From Rhizobium sp. CCGE531 (GTDB taxonomy: Bacteria; Pseudomonadota; Alphaproteobacteria; Rhizobiales; Rhizobiaceae), in contig NZ_CP032686.1 in NCBI RefSeq assembly GCF_003627795.1, forward strand, positions 186,001 through 250,000: a stretch of DNA of 64,000 nt. The letters run 5' to 3'. The position numbers and the translations under genes were made by a program. Of the stretch, positions 50,838-59,175 are shown piece after piece. The notes under the pieces were generated by a model that made no database searches, was not told the origin of the DNA, and saw only the letters and a program-made list of their open reading frames with translations. How positions within the stretch are numbered: the stretch's first letter is position 1; the number at the start of each line of letters is the position of its first letter.

Positions 50838-50849
50838 GAAACGGTTCAT
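50838..50849. promoter_or_regulatory. LacI-type operator, distal copy
   Basis: GAAACGGTTCAT at 50838-50849 is preceded by TG. It is a near-palindrome of the TGAAACG/CGTTTCA type bound by LacI-family repressors. Its start lies 115 bp before the identical proximal copy. Confidence 0.5.
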
Positions 50850-50952
50850 CGCATATACTGCAGCATACAAGCGAAAGTGCAACCCGTGCCATTTTTTTCG
50901 CCATTTCCACCGCCTTGACAATTTTCGGAGGCATTGTTACCCATTACGTGGT

Positions 50953-50964
50953 GAAACGGTTCAT
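50953..50964. promoter_or_regulatory. LacI-type operator, proximal copy
   Basis: GAAACGGTTCAT at 50953-50964, preceded by GT, is the second exact copy. It lies just downstream of a TTGACA (50915-50920) with a weak -10, so repressor bound here would block the importer promoter. The two copies could support DNA looping. Confidence 0.55.
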
Positions 50965-51017
50965 TGTCGTTGACAACTCAGGTGGAGCTGAGCCCAGGAC
51001 CGTCCGGGAGGAGAGAA

Positions 51018-52004
51018 ATGTCCAATTCTAGAAAGCCTGAATCCGTCTTGATCAGCGTCCCGCGTCGTGCGGCGTTGAAGCTTGGTCTTGCAGGCACCTT
51101 GGTACTTGCGCTGTCTTGCGGCGTGTCGCCAGCCTTTGCGGCCGGTAAGCCTAAAGTCGGCCTGATCATGAAGTCCTTGTCGAATGAGTTCTTCAAGCAG
51201 ATGAAGGCGGGTGCCGACAAATATGCGGCTGAAAACAAGGAGAAGTTCGACTTCAAGGCCGTCGGCATGAAGGACGAGCGTGATTTTGCTTCGCAGGTCG
51301 ATGCGGTCGAAAACTTCGTGACGCAGAAATACGATATCATCGTTGTCGCACCGGCCGACTCGAAGGCGATGGCCACTCCGCTTGCGAAGGCCGTAAAGGC
51401 CGGCGTCAAGGTCATCAATATCGACGTGCCGCTGGATGCCGACGCCAAGAAGGCGGCCGGTATCGATCTTGCCTTCTTCGGGCCTGACAACACTGAGGGC
51501 GCCAAGCTTGCGGGCGATGCGCTTGCCAAGGATCTGGGGCCGGGCGCGAAGGTCGTGATCCTGGAAGGCAATCCTGAGGCTGACAACGCCAAGGAGCGCA
51601 AGGTCGGCTTCATGGATTCCATCAAGAACGGCAAGCTCGAGCTTCTCGACAGCAAGACCGCGCATTGGGAGACGGAGGAAGCGAACACCGTCATGACGAA
51701 TTTCCTGACGAAGTATAAGGATATTCAGGGCGTCATGGCCGCAAACGACTCCATGGCTCTCGGTGTCGTCAAGGCGCTCGATGCATCCGGCCAGAGCGGC
51801 AAGATCAAGGTTGTCGGTTTCGATAATATCCCGTCCGTCAAGCCGTTGATCAAGGACGGCAAGATGCTTGCCACCGTCGAACAGTATGGTGCCGAGATGG
51901 CGGCCATGGGCATCAAGTATGGACTTCGCGAGCTCGCCGGCGAAAAATTCACCGGTTGGGTCAAGACGAACGTCACGCTCATCACCGCCAAGGATATTAA
52001 ATAG
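51018..52004 (+). CDS. Sugar ABC transporter substrate-binding protein (ribose/xylose type)
   Basis: 328 residues from ATG 51018, which has GGGAGGAGAG upstream. The signal region RRAALKLGLAGTLVLALSCGVSPAFAAG is followed by a Peripla_BP_4 domain (KPKVGLIMKSLSNEFFKQMKAGADKYA, then VVAPADSKAMATPLAKAVKAGVKVINIDVPLD and VVGFDNIPS). RR near the start may allow Tat export. It binds a monosaccharide or polyol in the periplasm and delivers it to the permease. The ligand is unknown. It is followed by a hairpin before the ATPase gene, consistent with higher expression of the binding protein. Confidence 0.93.
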   Translation: MSNSRKPESVLISVPRRAALKLGLAGTLVLALSCGVSPAFAAGKPKVGLIMKSLSNEFFKQMKAGADKYAAENKEKFDFKAVGMKDERDFASQVDAVENFVTQKYDIIVVAPADSKAMATPLAKAVKAGVKVINIDVPLDADAKKAAGIDLAFFGPDNTEGAKLAGDALAKDLGPGAKVVILEGNPEADNAKERKVGFMDSIKNGKLELLDSKTAHWETEEANTVMTNFLTKYKDIQGVMAANDSMALGVVKALDASGQSGKIKVVGFDNIPSVKPLIKDGKMLATVEQYGAEMAAMGIKYGLRELAGEKFTGWVKTNVTLITAKDIK

Positions 52005-52035
52005 TCGAGGGTCCTTGGCTTCGAGGCTGAAGGAG

Positions 52036-52057
52036 GCGCCGGCTGCTTGGCCGGCGC
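52036..52057 (+). promoter_or_regulatory. Intercistronic hairpin after binding-protein gene
   Basis: GCGCCGGC (52036-52043) and GCCGGCGC (52050-52057) form a perfect 8-bp GC stem with a 6-base loop, 31 bases after the binding-protein stop. No U-run follows. Such structures protect or attenuate mRNA so that the binding protein is made in excess. Confidence 0.55.
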
Positions 52058-52163
52058 TATTCGCTGCCCGATCGCTTTCCTGTTGAATGCTCCGACGTCG
52101 CTCGTTTTCGAGCGGCCTCGGCGTCAGCTATGGGCGGGTGCCATTTCCAATCCGAAATAGACC

Positions 52164-53699
52164 ATGCGCGAGGTGGACGTGCCAAGCACACCAGATGACT
52201 ACATCCTGAAGCTGGAAGGAATAGGCAAGCGCTTCCCGGGCGTCGTCGCGCTCAAAGATGTTTCCATTAGCATCGGTCGCGGCAAGGGACACGTCCTTCT
52301 GGGCGAAAACGGTGCCGGAAAATCCACGCTGATCAACCTTCTTGGTGGTGTCTTTAAGCCGGATGACGGTCATATCGTGTTCGACGGCGAGCGCTACGAT
52401 CCGGCGTCTCCTCTGGAGGCCTTCAAGGCCGGCATTCGCGTCATCCATCAGGAACTGCATCCCCTATCCAACCTCAGCGTTGCTGAAAATCTTCTCTTCG
52501 AACATCTCCCGCGCCGATACGGCCTGGTGAACTACAAGCAAATGAACGCCAGGGCGGCAGAGTTGCTGGCCGAAGTCGGCCTCAACGTGGCGCCGACGAC
52601 GCTTGCCAGCAGCTTGAGCGTAGCGCAGCTTCAGCTTCTCGAGATCGCCAAGGCGCTCTGTTACGAGAGCAAGCTTCTGGTTCTTGACGAACCGACGGCA
52701 ACGTTGACCTCCAAGGAAGTCGATCGTCTCTTCGAAATTCTGAGGCGGCTGAAGGCGCGGGGCGTAACCACGCTTTACATATCGCACCGGCTCGAAGAGA
52801 TATTTGAGGTGGGCGATGACGTGACCATCCTGCGCGACGGCCAACATGTGATCACGCGGCCGCTTGAAGGGCTAGGAATTCCAAAAATCGTTGAACTGAT
52901 GGTAGGGCGCGCACTCGCGGAACATGACGCCTTTCGCGGCGATAGTGTCATATCGGGTGAGGCGCTCGGTATCTCCGGTCTGAAGGTGACGCACAATAGT
53001 CCGGAGATATCATTCTCTATCGCCAAGGGTGAAATCGTCGGCATTGCCGGGCTTGTGGGCAGCGGTCGGACCGAGGCAGTTCGCGCCATATTCGGCGCCG
53101 ATGCAAAGGCCGCCGGAGAAATCCGCATTAATGGCGAGCCGGTCGAGATCAATTCGCCGAGGGATGCTGTCGCCGCAGGGCTGTGCCTGGCAACCGAAGA
53201 CCGCAAGATGCAGGGCCTGATGCTCGACATGAGCTGCGCCGAAAACACCACCATCACAGATCTCGGCAAAATCTCCCGCAATGGCCTGATCAACCGGAAG
53301 ATCGAGAATGAAAACTCGCAGCGCCTTGTACGCGAGCTGCGCATTAAAACGCCATCCATCCACCAGGTGGTCAGGACATTTTCCGGCGGCAACCAGCAGA
53401 AGGTCGTCATTGCCAAATGGCTGTTCCGCGGTCCCAAAGTACTGATTTTCGACGAGCCGACCCGTGGGATCGACGTGGGTGCAAAGGCCGAGATCTATGA
53501 TCTTCTGTGGAAGTTTGCCGCCGAGGGAAAGGGTGTTCTGGTCGTCTCGTCGGACCTGCCGGAGCTCATCGGCATCTGCCACCGCATCATTGTTTTGTCG
53601 AATGGCAAGATTGCCGGCGAAATCGCCCGAGACCAATTCGAAGAGAGCAAGATTCTGTCACTCGCCTACAAGGAATACAGTCGTGTCCGGCAACATTGA
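52164..53699 (+). CDS. Sugar ABC transporter ATP-binding protein, two-domain (RbsA type)
   Basis: 511 residues with two fused ATPase domains. The first has Walker A GENGAGKST, signature LSVAQLQLLEIAKAL and Walker B LLVLDEPTATLTSKE. The second has a degenerate Walker A (GLVGSGRTE, no catalytic Lys), signature FSGGNQQKVVIAKWL and VLIFDEPTRGIDVGAK. This asymmetry is normal for the carbohydrate CUT2 family. Its stop lies inside the next gene, overlapping by 17 bases. It is about 160 bases after the binding-protein gene. It energises uptake of an unknown monosaccharide. Confidence 0.93.
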   Translation: MREVDVPSTPDDYILKLEGIGKRFPGVVALKDVSISIGRGKGHVLLGENGAGKSTLINLLGGVFKPDDGHIVFDGERYDPASPLEAFKAGIRVIHQELHPLSNLSVAENLLFEHLPRRYGLVNYKQMNARAAELLAEVGLNVAPTTLASSLSVAQLQLLEIAKALCYESKLLVLDEPTATLTSKEVDRLFEILRRLKARGVTTLYISHRLEEIFEVGDDVTILRDGQHVITRPLEGLGIPKIVELMVGRALAEHDAFRGDSVISGEALGISGLKVTHNSPEISFSIAKGEIVGIAGLVGSGRTEAVRAIFGADAKAAGEIRINGEPVEINSPRDAVAAGLCLATEDRKMQGLMLDMSCAENTTITDLGKISRNGLINRKIENENSQRLVRELRIKTPSIHQVVRTFSGGNQQKVVIAKWLFRGPKVLIFDEPTRGIDVGAKAEIYDLLWKFAAEGKGVLVVSSDLPELIGICHRIIVLSNGKIAGEIARDQFEESKILSLAYKEYSRVRQH

Positions 53700-54705
53700 A
53701 AAGAAGACCGAGGTCAAAGAGTCCAGCTTCTGGGACAAGCTCATTCGGATATCGATGAAGGAAGCGGGCGTTGCCATCGCCCTCGTTCTGATCCTGATCT
53801 TTTTCTCGGCGACAGCGCCATATTTCGCGACGCCAGAGAACTTTCTGAAGATCTTCGTGCAGATCGCCATCAACACCGTGCTCGCCTCGGGCATGACCTT
53901 CGTCATCCTTACCGGCGGCATCGATCTGTCGGTCGGCTCGCTGCTAGCGCTTTGCACTGTTATCGGTGCAACGATCATGGTCGATCCCAGGCTTTCTCCC
54001 TGGCAGGCGATCGTGCTGGCTTCGATTGCATCGATGGGAGCAGGCGCCGTGCTTGGTGCGATCAATGGATGGGTATGCGAGAAATGGAAGCTTCCGTCCT
54101 TCATCGTTACGCTTGGCATGTTGAACGTCGCAAGCGGCCTGGCGCGCGTCGTCAGTGACAACTCCACCATTACCGGCCTGCCTCAGCCTTTTGTCGATTT
54201 CGGTAACCTAATCTTCTGGGGCGTCTTTCCTTCAATCTTTCTGGTTGCGATCGTCGTCGTGTTTATCGGCTGGTTCGTGCTGCGTTATACTGTGTTTGGG
54301 CGCTTTGTCTTTGCGATCGGCACCAATGAGGAAGCCGTCCGGCTGTCAGGGCACGAGCCCAAAAGGTTCAAGATTGCCGTCTTCACGATTTCCGGGCTGA
54401 CGGCAGGCATTGCAGCTATGGTTTATCTGTTGCGCCTCAATGTCGGCAGCCCGGTCGCGGGTATTGGCTATGAGCTCAATGCCATTGCAGCTGTGATCAT
54501 CGGCGGCACCAGTCTTTCTGGCGGCAAAGGATCGATTGTGGGTACGCTGGTAGGCGCATGCATTCTGCAAGTGCTATCCACGGGCCTGCAACTGCTCGGT
54601 GCCGACGATAACATCAAGCCGATCGTCATTGGCGCAGTCATCGTGCTGGCCGTCATTCTCGACAGCTATCGCGGTCGATTGATGAGGATATTGGAAACGC
54701 GATGA
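53683..54705 (+). CDS. Sugar ABC transporter permease (RbsC type)
   Basis: 340 residues from GTG 53683, which starts 17 bases before the ATPase stop. About eight to ten spans are present, with the CUT2 signature GMTFVILTGGIDLSVGSLLAL and a conserved C-terminal GGTSLSGGKGSIVGTLVGACI. It forms the homodimeric pore for the sugar importer. No sugar-processing enzyme follows in this operon within the window, so the substrate is not revealed by context. Confidence 0.93.
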   Translation: MSGNIEKKTEVKESSFWDKLIRISMKEAGVAIALVLILIFFSATAPYFATPENFLKIFVQIAINTVLASGMTFVILTGGIDLSVGSLLALCTVIGATIMVDPRLSPWQAIVLASIASMGAGAVLGAINGWVCEKWKLPSFIVTLGMLNVASGLARVVSDNSTITGLPQPFVDFGNLIFWGVFPSIFLVAIVVVFIGWFVLRYTVFGRFVFAIGTNEEAVRLSGHEPKRFKIAVFTISGLTAGIAAMVYLLRLNVGSPVAGIGYELNAIAAVIIGGTSLSGGKGSIVGTLVGACILQVLSTGLQLLGADDNIKPIVIGAVIVLAVILDSYRGRLMRILETR

Positions 54706-55070
54706 ATGATATTCAACATGGCAGGCCCCAATATTGCTTCCCTGCTCGAAGGTGAAGTCGTTTCGATAATCTTGAGCCGACGAATGTCTTCCTCACCGGG
54801 GACCCAGTTTGGGTGGTATCCGAGATCCACTTCTGAGACTGGCAAATCGCAGTGTCGCTATTCCACCATTCGAGAAGTTTCCGAACGCTCGCCTCCCTGA
54901 TCGGATAGGCACTGACGGCTTTCCATCGAGGTGGGGTGGGACCGCTGTCCGTGCTTGATCGGTAAAAGGTGTCAATTTGTGGGGATGGCGCCGTACTGAA
55001 ACACGATCGAGGTCGTGCGAAGCGACGGTTGCTGACATGATTTCATTCTATTGCTTTCGAGCCGCCGTAG
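54706..55070. other. Region after sugar importer, no convincing gene
   Basis: About 365 bases. Frames at 54706-54900 are open but have no family resemblance or normal codon use. The end contains ATCGAGGTCG (near 55004), a sequence that recurs before the efflux operon. It probably contains the AraC gene's promoter. Confidence 0.45.
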
Positions 55071-55079
55071 GTGACTGTC

Positions 55080-56099
55080 ATGCTTTTTATTCCATTTCCC
55101 TTCGCTGTCGCTATCGTGCTGCTCGTCCTGTTTGCCATGGTGTTCAAGCGAGGTGACGAACGGCCGGCCAATGTCCCGTTCCTGGCGCTTATCCTGGTCA
55201 GCGCTTTCCAGTCCGCGCTGTCCGGATTGCGATGGGGTTACGGGATCCAGGCCGTCATGTATGTGACACCCTTGGTCGCGGCGACCATGCCGCCGCTCGT
55301 TTACGCGGGCGTGTTCCAGCTGGTTAGGAAGAGTGCGCGACCGCCCTTCTTGCGCATCGGCATCCATATCCTGCCGGCAATCCTTGTTCTGATATCGATG
55401 ATCGTTTGGCGCGATGCGATCGACGTCATCCTCGTTCTTACCTTTATCGGCTATGCAATCGCCATATTGCGCCTGATGCGGCCGGGAATGGACGCGCTTC
55501 GCCTTGCCGCCTTCGATGAAGCCAGGCCTGCCTATTATGCGATCCTGTTTGCGGCCGCCTCGCTGCTTCTTTCGGCGGCGCTTGATACGGTCGTGGCCTT
55601 CGATTTGATATGGATGCATGGCCGCTACGCGCCGACGCTCATTGTCGGTGGGAACCTCGTGGCGCTCATTATCTTGTCCGCCGCCGCCGCCGCCGCCAGC
55701 CGCAGCGGCGCGGCAAGGGAAGCGCCTGAGATCGCCGAGGTCCCGAAAGCGGATGCGGGAGATATCGAGACGATGGCTGCCGTTCAAGCGCTGATGTCGG
55801 ACAAGCGGCTCTATGAGGATCACGACCTGACCTTGAACAGACTGGCGCGCAAGGCCGGCCTGTCGGCGCGTCAGATTTCCGAGGCGATCAACCGCGCCAC
55901 TGGAAAAAACGTCTCGCAATATGTCAACGAGTTTCGTATCGCCGCCGCCTGCAAGCTGCTGACCGAAACCGAAAAGTCGGTCATCGAGATTATGTATGCG
56001 GTCGGCTTTCAGACGAAATCCAATTTCAATCGTGAGTTCCGGCGCGTGACCGACGTCACGCCCCTGGAATGGCGGAAGAAGACCCTGGCAGCCGCATAG
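55080..56099 (+). CDS. Membrane-bound AraC-family regulator
   Basis: About 339 residues. Residues 1-215 are a seven-span membrane domain (FPFAVAIVLLVLFAMVF, VPFLALILVSAFQSALSG, ILPAILVLISMIVWR, VILVLTFIGYAIAIL, and others). Residues about 240-335 form an AraC double helix-turn-helix (LTLNRLARKAGLSARQISEAINRATGKNVSQYVNEFRI, then VIEIMYAVGFQTKSNFNREFRRVTDVTPLEWR). A membrane sensor fused to a DNA-binding domain allows one-component sensing of envelope signals. It is directly upstream of the efflux operon and is probably its activator. GTG 55071 is an alternative start. Confidence 0.9.
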   Translation: MLFIPFPFAVAIVLLVLFAMVFKRGDERPANVPFLALILVSAFQSALSGLRWGYGIQAVMYVTPLVAATMPPLVYAGVFQLVRKSARPPFLRIGIHILPAILVLISMIVWRDAIDVILVLTFIGYAIAILRLMRPGMDALRLAAFDEARPAYYAILFAAASLLLSAALDTVVAFDLIWMHGRYAPTLIVGGNLVALIILSAAAAAASRSGAAREAPEIAEVPKADAGDIETMAAVQALMSDKRLYEDHDLTLNRLARKAGLSARQISEAINRATGKNVSQYVNEFRIAAACKLLTETEKSVIEIMYAVGFQTKSNFNREFRRVTDVTPLEWRKKTLAAA

Positions 56100-56113
56100 G
56101 GGAGGCAAAAGTA

Positions 56114-56139
56114 CCAGATCGCGATCAAGGACGATCTGG
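56114..56139. promoter_or_regulatory. Inverted repeat upstream of efflux operon
   Basis: CCAGATCG (56114-56121) pairs with CGATCTGG (56132-56139) over a 10-base gap. It lies between the AraC stop and the efflux gene start. It could be a terminator-like structure or a regulator dyad. TTCGAGGTCG follows at about 56146. Confidence 0.4.
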
Positions 56140-56186
56140 AACGCGTTCGAGGTCGAATTTCCTCCCGTCCCGTTCATGTTGGCGGC

Positions 56187-57326
56187 ATGAACACGATCAC
56201 CGAAGACAATCGCAAGCTCGCGGAAACGCTCAGGTCGCTTTCTCTTGAGCCTTCGTTCCAATCAGTGGAGCCGCCGCCCTGGAAAGATCGGCGGCTTGTC
56301 CCCTTGAGTATCCTGCTTGCGCTCGGCGCCAGCGTGATCGCAGTCACCGTCTTCTGGCCGGATATCGCACCTCAACTCAAAGGAGCATTGCAGCAGAAGC
56401 CGGACATCGCTCTCGCTCCAAGCATCACGCAGACGAGCGGCCAGGCAAGCCCGACAGCAAGCCAGGCGACCGCGAGCGTCAACGCATCCATTCCCGCTCT
56501 CAATCCGCCTCAATTGGCGGCTGTGTCCGAGATAACCGGTTCCGGCTACGTCGTTGCTCCCAGTATCGTGACCGTCTTTTCCAAATATGAGGGAGAGATC
56601 GCCTCAGTCGCCGCTCAAATCGGCGATCAGGTCGAAGCCGGGCAGGTTCTTGTTGGGATCGACGATATCAGCGCCGATTTTGCGCTTGAGCAGGCCAAGG
56701 CGGATAGCGATGCAGCGAAGCTTGTACTGGACGGAAAGATTCTCGAGTTGAAGCAGGCCGTCAGTTCACTGCAACGCAACGCAGCGCTTTCCGGGAAGAA
56801 CGTTGTTTCGATCCAGGCCGTCGAAGAAGCGCAAACTGCGAGAGATACCGCACTCAATGCGGTCGATCAGGCGCGTCAAAGTTATGCCAAGGCGCAACTC
56901 GGCGTGAGGATCGCTAAGGAACATGTCGACGCGCTGATCGTGAAAGCTCCGATCTCGGGCAGGGTGACGCGGCTCGACGCCCATGTCGGCGGCCGGGTCC
57001 TAGCCCGGATAGACGGTATCAAGGAAAGTGAAAGCCTTCTGACGATCACCGATACCAAAAGCCTGGTGATCGACGCGGACGTGGCCGAAACCAATATCGG
57101 CGCGCTTCGGCCGGGCCTTCGCGGCGACGCCGTCCTCGACGGTTTTCCAGACAAGCCTTTTATCATCGAGATCTTGCAGCTTTGGCCGACCGTTTCACGC
57201 GAGAAAGGCACGATTACCCTGCGCCTTGCGCTCATCGAGCCACCCGAGGGCATCATGCCCAACATGGCCGCCCGCATTCGTATTTCGACCGTTCCAGCAC
57301 AACAGCCAGGAGGCGCGCTTCAATGA
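56187..57326 (+). CDS. HlyD/MacA-type membrane fusion protein
   Basis: A 379-residue periplasmic adaptor. It has a cytosolic start, one membrane span (LVPLSILLALGASVIAVTVFW, about residues 35-55), a Pro/Thr-rich linker, a lipoyl-like half-motif (SKYEGEIASVAAQIGDQVEAGQVLVGID), a coiled-coil hairpin (about 160-235) and a beta-barrel (VKAPISGRVTRLDAHVGGRV, DGFPDKPFIIEILQLWPTVSREKGTI). It links inner-membrane ABC proteins to an outer-membrane channel. The stop overlaps the ATPase start (ATGA). No TolC-like gene is next to it. Together with two FtsX-like permeases it recalls MacAB or DevBCA exporters. Confidence 0.9.
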   Translation: MNTITEDNRKLAETLRSLSLEPSFQSVEPPPWKDRRLVPLSILLALGASVIAVTVFWPDIAPQLKGALQQKPDIALAPSITQTSGQASPTASQATASVNASIPALNPPQLAAVSEITGSGYVVAPSIVTVFSKYEGEIASVAAQIGDQVEAGQVLVGIDDISADFALEQAKADSDAAKLVLDGKILELKQAVSSLQRNAALSGKNVVSIQAVEEAQTARDTALNAVDQARQSYAKAQLGVRIAKEHVDALIVKAPISGRVTRLDAHVGGRVLARIDGIKESESLLTITDTKSLVIDADVAETNIGALRPGLRGDAVLDGFPDKPFIIEILQLWPTVSREKGTITLRLALIEPPEGIMPNMAARIRISTVPAQQPGGALQ

Positions 57327-58032
57327 CCTCTTCGACAAGCAAAGAGCCCTACATCGCGCTCAGCGGAGTCAGGAAGGGATACAGGATAGGGACTGAGGCC
57401 GTCCCGATCTTTGCCAATCTGGACCTTGAGATAGCGCAGAGCGAATTCGTCGCCATCATGGGCCTTCCGGCTCCGGAAAATCGACGCTGCTCAATATGCT
57501 GTCTGGCATAGACCGGCCGGATCAAGGCCGCCTGCGTATCGGGGTCAGCAATCTCGATCAGATGGGCGAGTCGGCTCGCTCCTCCTGGCGCGCCCACAAT
57601 ATGGGGATTGTCTTCCAGTTCTATAACCTCCTGCCGATGCTGAATGCGGCCGAGAATATCGAGCTGCCGCTTCTATTGAAGCCGCTTTCGTCCCGGGAGC
57701 GTCGGGCTCGCGTCGACAAGGTCCTGGATCTGGTCGGACTTGCCGGGCGTCAGAAGCAATATCCGAAGCTGATGTCGGGCGGACAGCAGCAGCGCGTCGG
57801 CATCGCGCGTGCCATCGTCGCGGATCCGGCCCTGCTCCTCTGCGACGAGCCCACGGGCGACCTCGATCGCAGATCGGCCGACGAGGTGCTGGAAATGCTG
57901 CGCTTTTTAAACCGTGAGCTGGGCAAGACCATCATCATGGTCACCCACGATCCGCAAGCCGCAAGCTATGCTGGCCGAACGTTGCATCTCGATAAGGGTC
58001 AGTTCGTCGAGGAGGGGAGGGCCGAGGCATGA
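57323..58032 (+). pseudogene. MacB/LolD-type ABC ATPase, frameshifted in Walker A
   Basis: The frame starts at ATG 57323 and reads normally to IMG at 57461. It then leaves register in the sequence GGCCTTCC. Adding one C (GGCCCTTCC) restores GPSGSGKSTLLNMLSGIDRPDQG and joins the second frame, which runs to 58032 with signature [15 protein letters not shown], Walker [16 protein letters not shown] and MVTHDP. So a single-base deletion at about 57463 interrupts an otherwise intact ATPase of about 236 residues. The stop overlaps the first permease start. It is either a real knock-out or a base-call error; other genes nearby show the same kind of indel. Confidence 0.88.
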
Positions 58033-59171
58033 CGTTCCTCGATCTCGTGCGAAAGAGCGCATGGCGAAAGCCGCTGCGTACGGTGCTGCTGATGATCAGC
58101 GTGGCCACGGCCTTTCTCATCTACGGCCTGACGACGAGCTTCATCGAAGGTAGCCAGGGTTCGTCGGCGGCCAGCGACGACATTCTCGGCGTCATGAGCG
58201 CGGCGGGCCGCACCCAGCCGCTGCCGATCTCCTACGTGAACCGAATTGCAGCCGAACCAGATGTGGCAGCGGTCGGCTACATGTCGCGCCTGCGGGGATT
58301 TGCGACGGTCGAGAAAAACATCGTTCCCGTGAGTGCTGCCGATCCTCAGCGTCTTTTGAGCTCGAATGGCAAGGAGCTCGGACTGACATCGGATCTGATT
58401 GCTGCACTCGGCAAGGACCGCAGTAGGGTTCTTGTCGGTCGCGCGCTCGCAGAGGCGCAAGGATGGACCGTCGGACGGAAGATCACGGTGGCCAGTTTCG
58501 ATATGGCAAAGCAGGATGGCAGCCGCGACTGGCCCTTCGAAATCGCTGGCCTCTTCGAGGGCGAGAACGCGTCCACCGACACCTATTTCATGGTCGCGCA
58601 ATATGACTACGTGAACGCGCTTAGAGCCCGCAACAAGGACACGGTCGACGCCTTCATCGTCCGACCGCAGCCGGGTGTATCGGCCGGAGAACTCGCCTCA
58701 AGGATCGACCAGTTGTTTGCCAATTCGGCCACGCCGACGCAGACCAGGTCGGAAAAGCAGTTCCTGGAGGCCTTCCTGCGCCAGTATGCCGATATCGGAC
58801 TGATCGTGAACATGGTTGTCGGGGCGGCGTTCGTCACGCTGCTGATGATTGTCGGCAACACCATGGTCTATGCCGTTCGCGAGCGCACCTTCGAGATCGG
58901 TGTCCTGAAAACCCTGGGCTTTTCCGGGGCATGGATCATGGCGCTCATCCTTGGTGAAACGCTGTTCATATTTGTGGTCGGCGGGACCATGGGATTGGTG
59001 CTTGCATTGCTTGCAACGAAGATCACGGGGCCTGCAATCGGCCTGGTCTTTTCCAACGCCATTTTTGCAAAAGCTCTGGCGATGGTCACTCTGCTTGCGC
59101 TTGTATCCGGGGCCATTCCAGCCCTGAACGCGCTCAGGACCCCGATCATTTCCGCATTCAGAACGAGGTAG
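58029..59171 (+). CDS. FtsX-like ABC permease (first of pair)
   Basis: 380 residues. An N-terminal span (PLRTVLLMISVATAFLIYGL) is followed by a large periplasmic MacB_PCD-like domain (about residues 45-245) and three C-terminal spans with the FtsX core (NMVVGAAFVTLLMIVGNTMVYAVRERTFEIGVLKTLGFSGAWI). It is intact. The start overlaps the ATPase stop (ATGA), and the second permease begins 4 bases after its stop. These proteins transmit ATPase movement to the periplasmic adaptor and are not true pores. Confidence 0.9.
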   Translation: MTFLDLVRKSAWRKPLRTVLLMISVATAFLIYGLTTSFIEGSQGSSAASDDILGVMSAAGRTQPLPISYVNRIAAEPDVAAVGYMSRLRGFATVEKNIVPVSAADPQRLLSSNGKELGLTSDLIAALGKDRSRVLVGRALAEAQGWTVGRKITVASFDMAKQDGSRDWPFEIAGLFEGENASTDTYFMVAQYDYVNALRARNKDTVDAFIVRPQPGVSAGELASRIDQLFANSATPTQTRSEKQFLEAFLRQYADIGLIVNMVVGAAFVTLLMIVGNTMVYAVRERTFEIGVLKTLGFSGAWIMALILGETLFIFVVGGTMGLVLALLATKITGPAIGLVFSNAIFAKALAMVTLLALVSGAIPALNALRTPIISAFRTR

Positions 59172-59175
59172 ATCC

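Noticed and set aside
54972..56261. 429-codon minus-strand frame opposite the membrane AraC gene
   Set aside because: Gln/Arg/His-rich shadow; the plus strand has clear membrane spans and AraC motifs.
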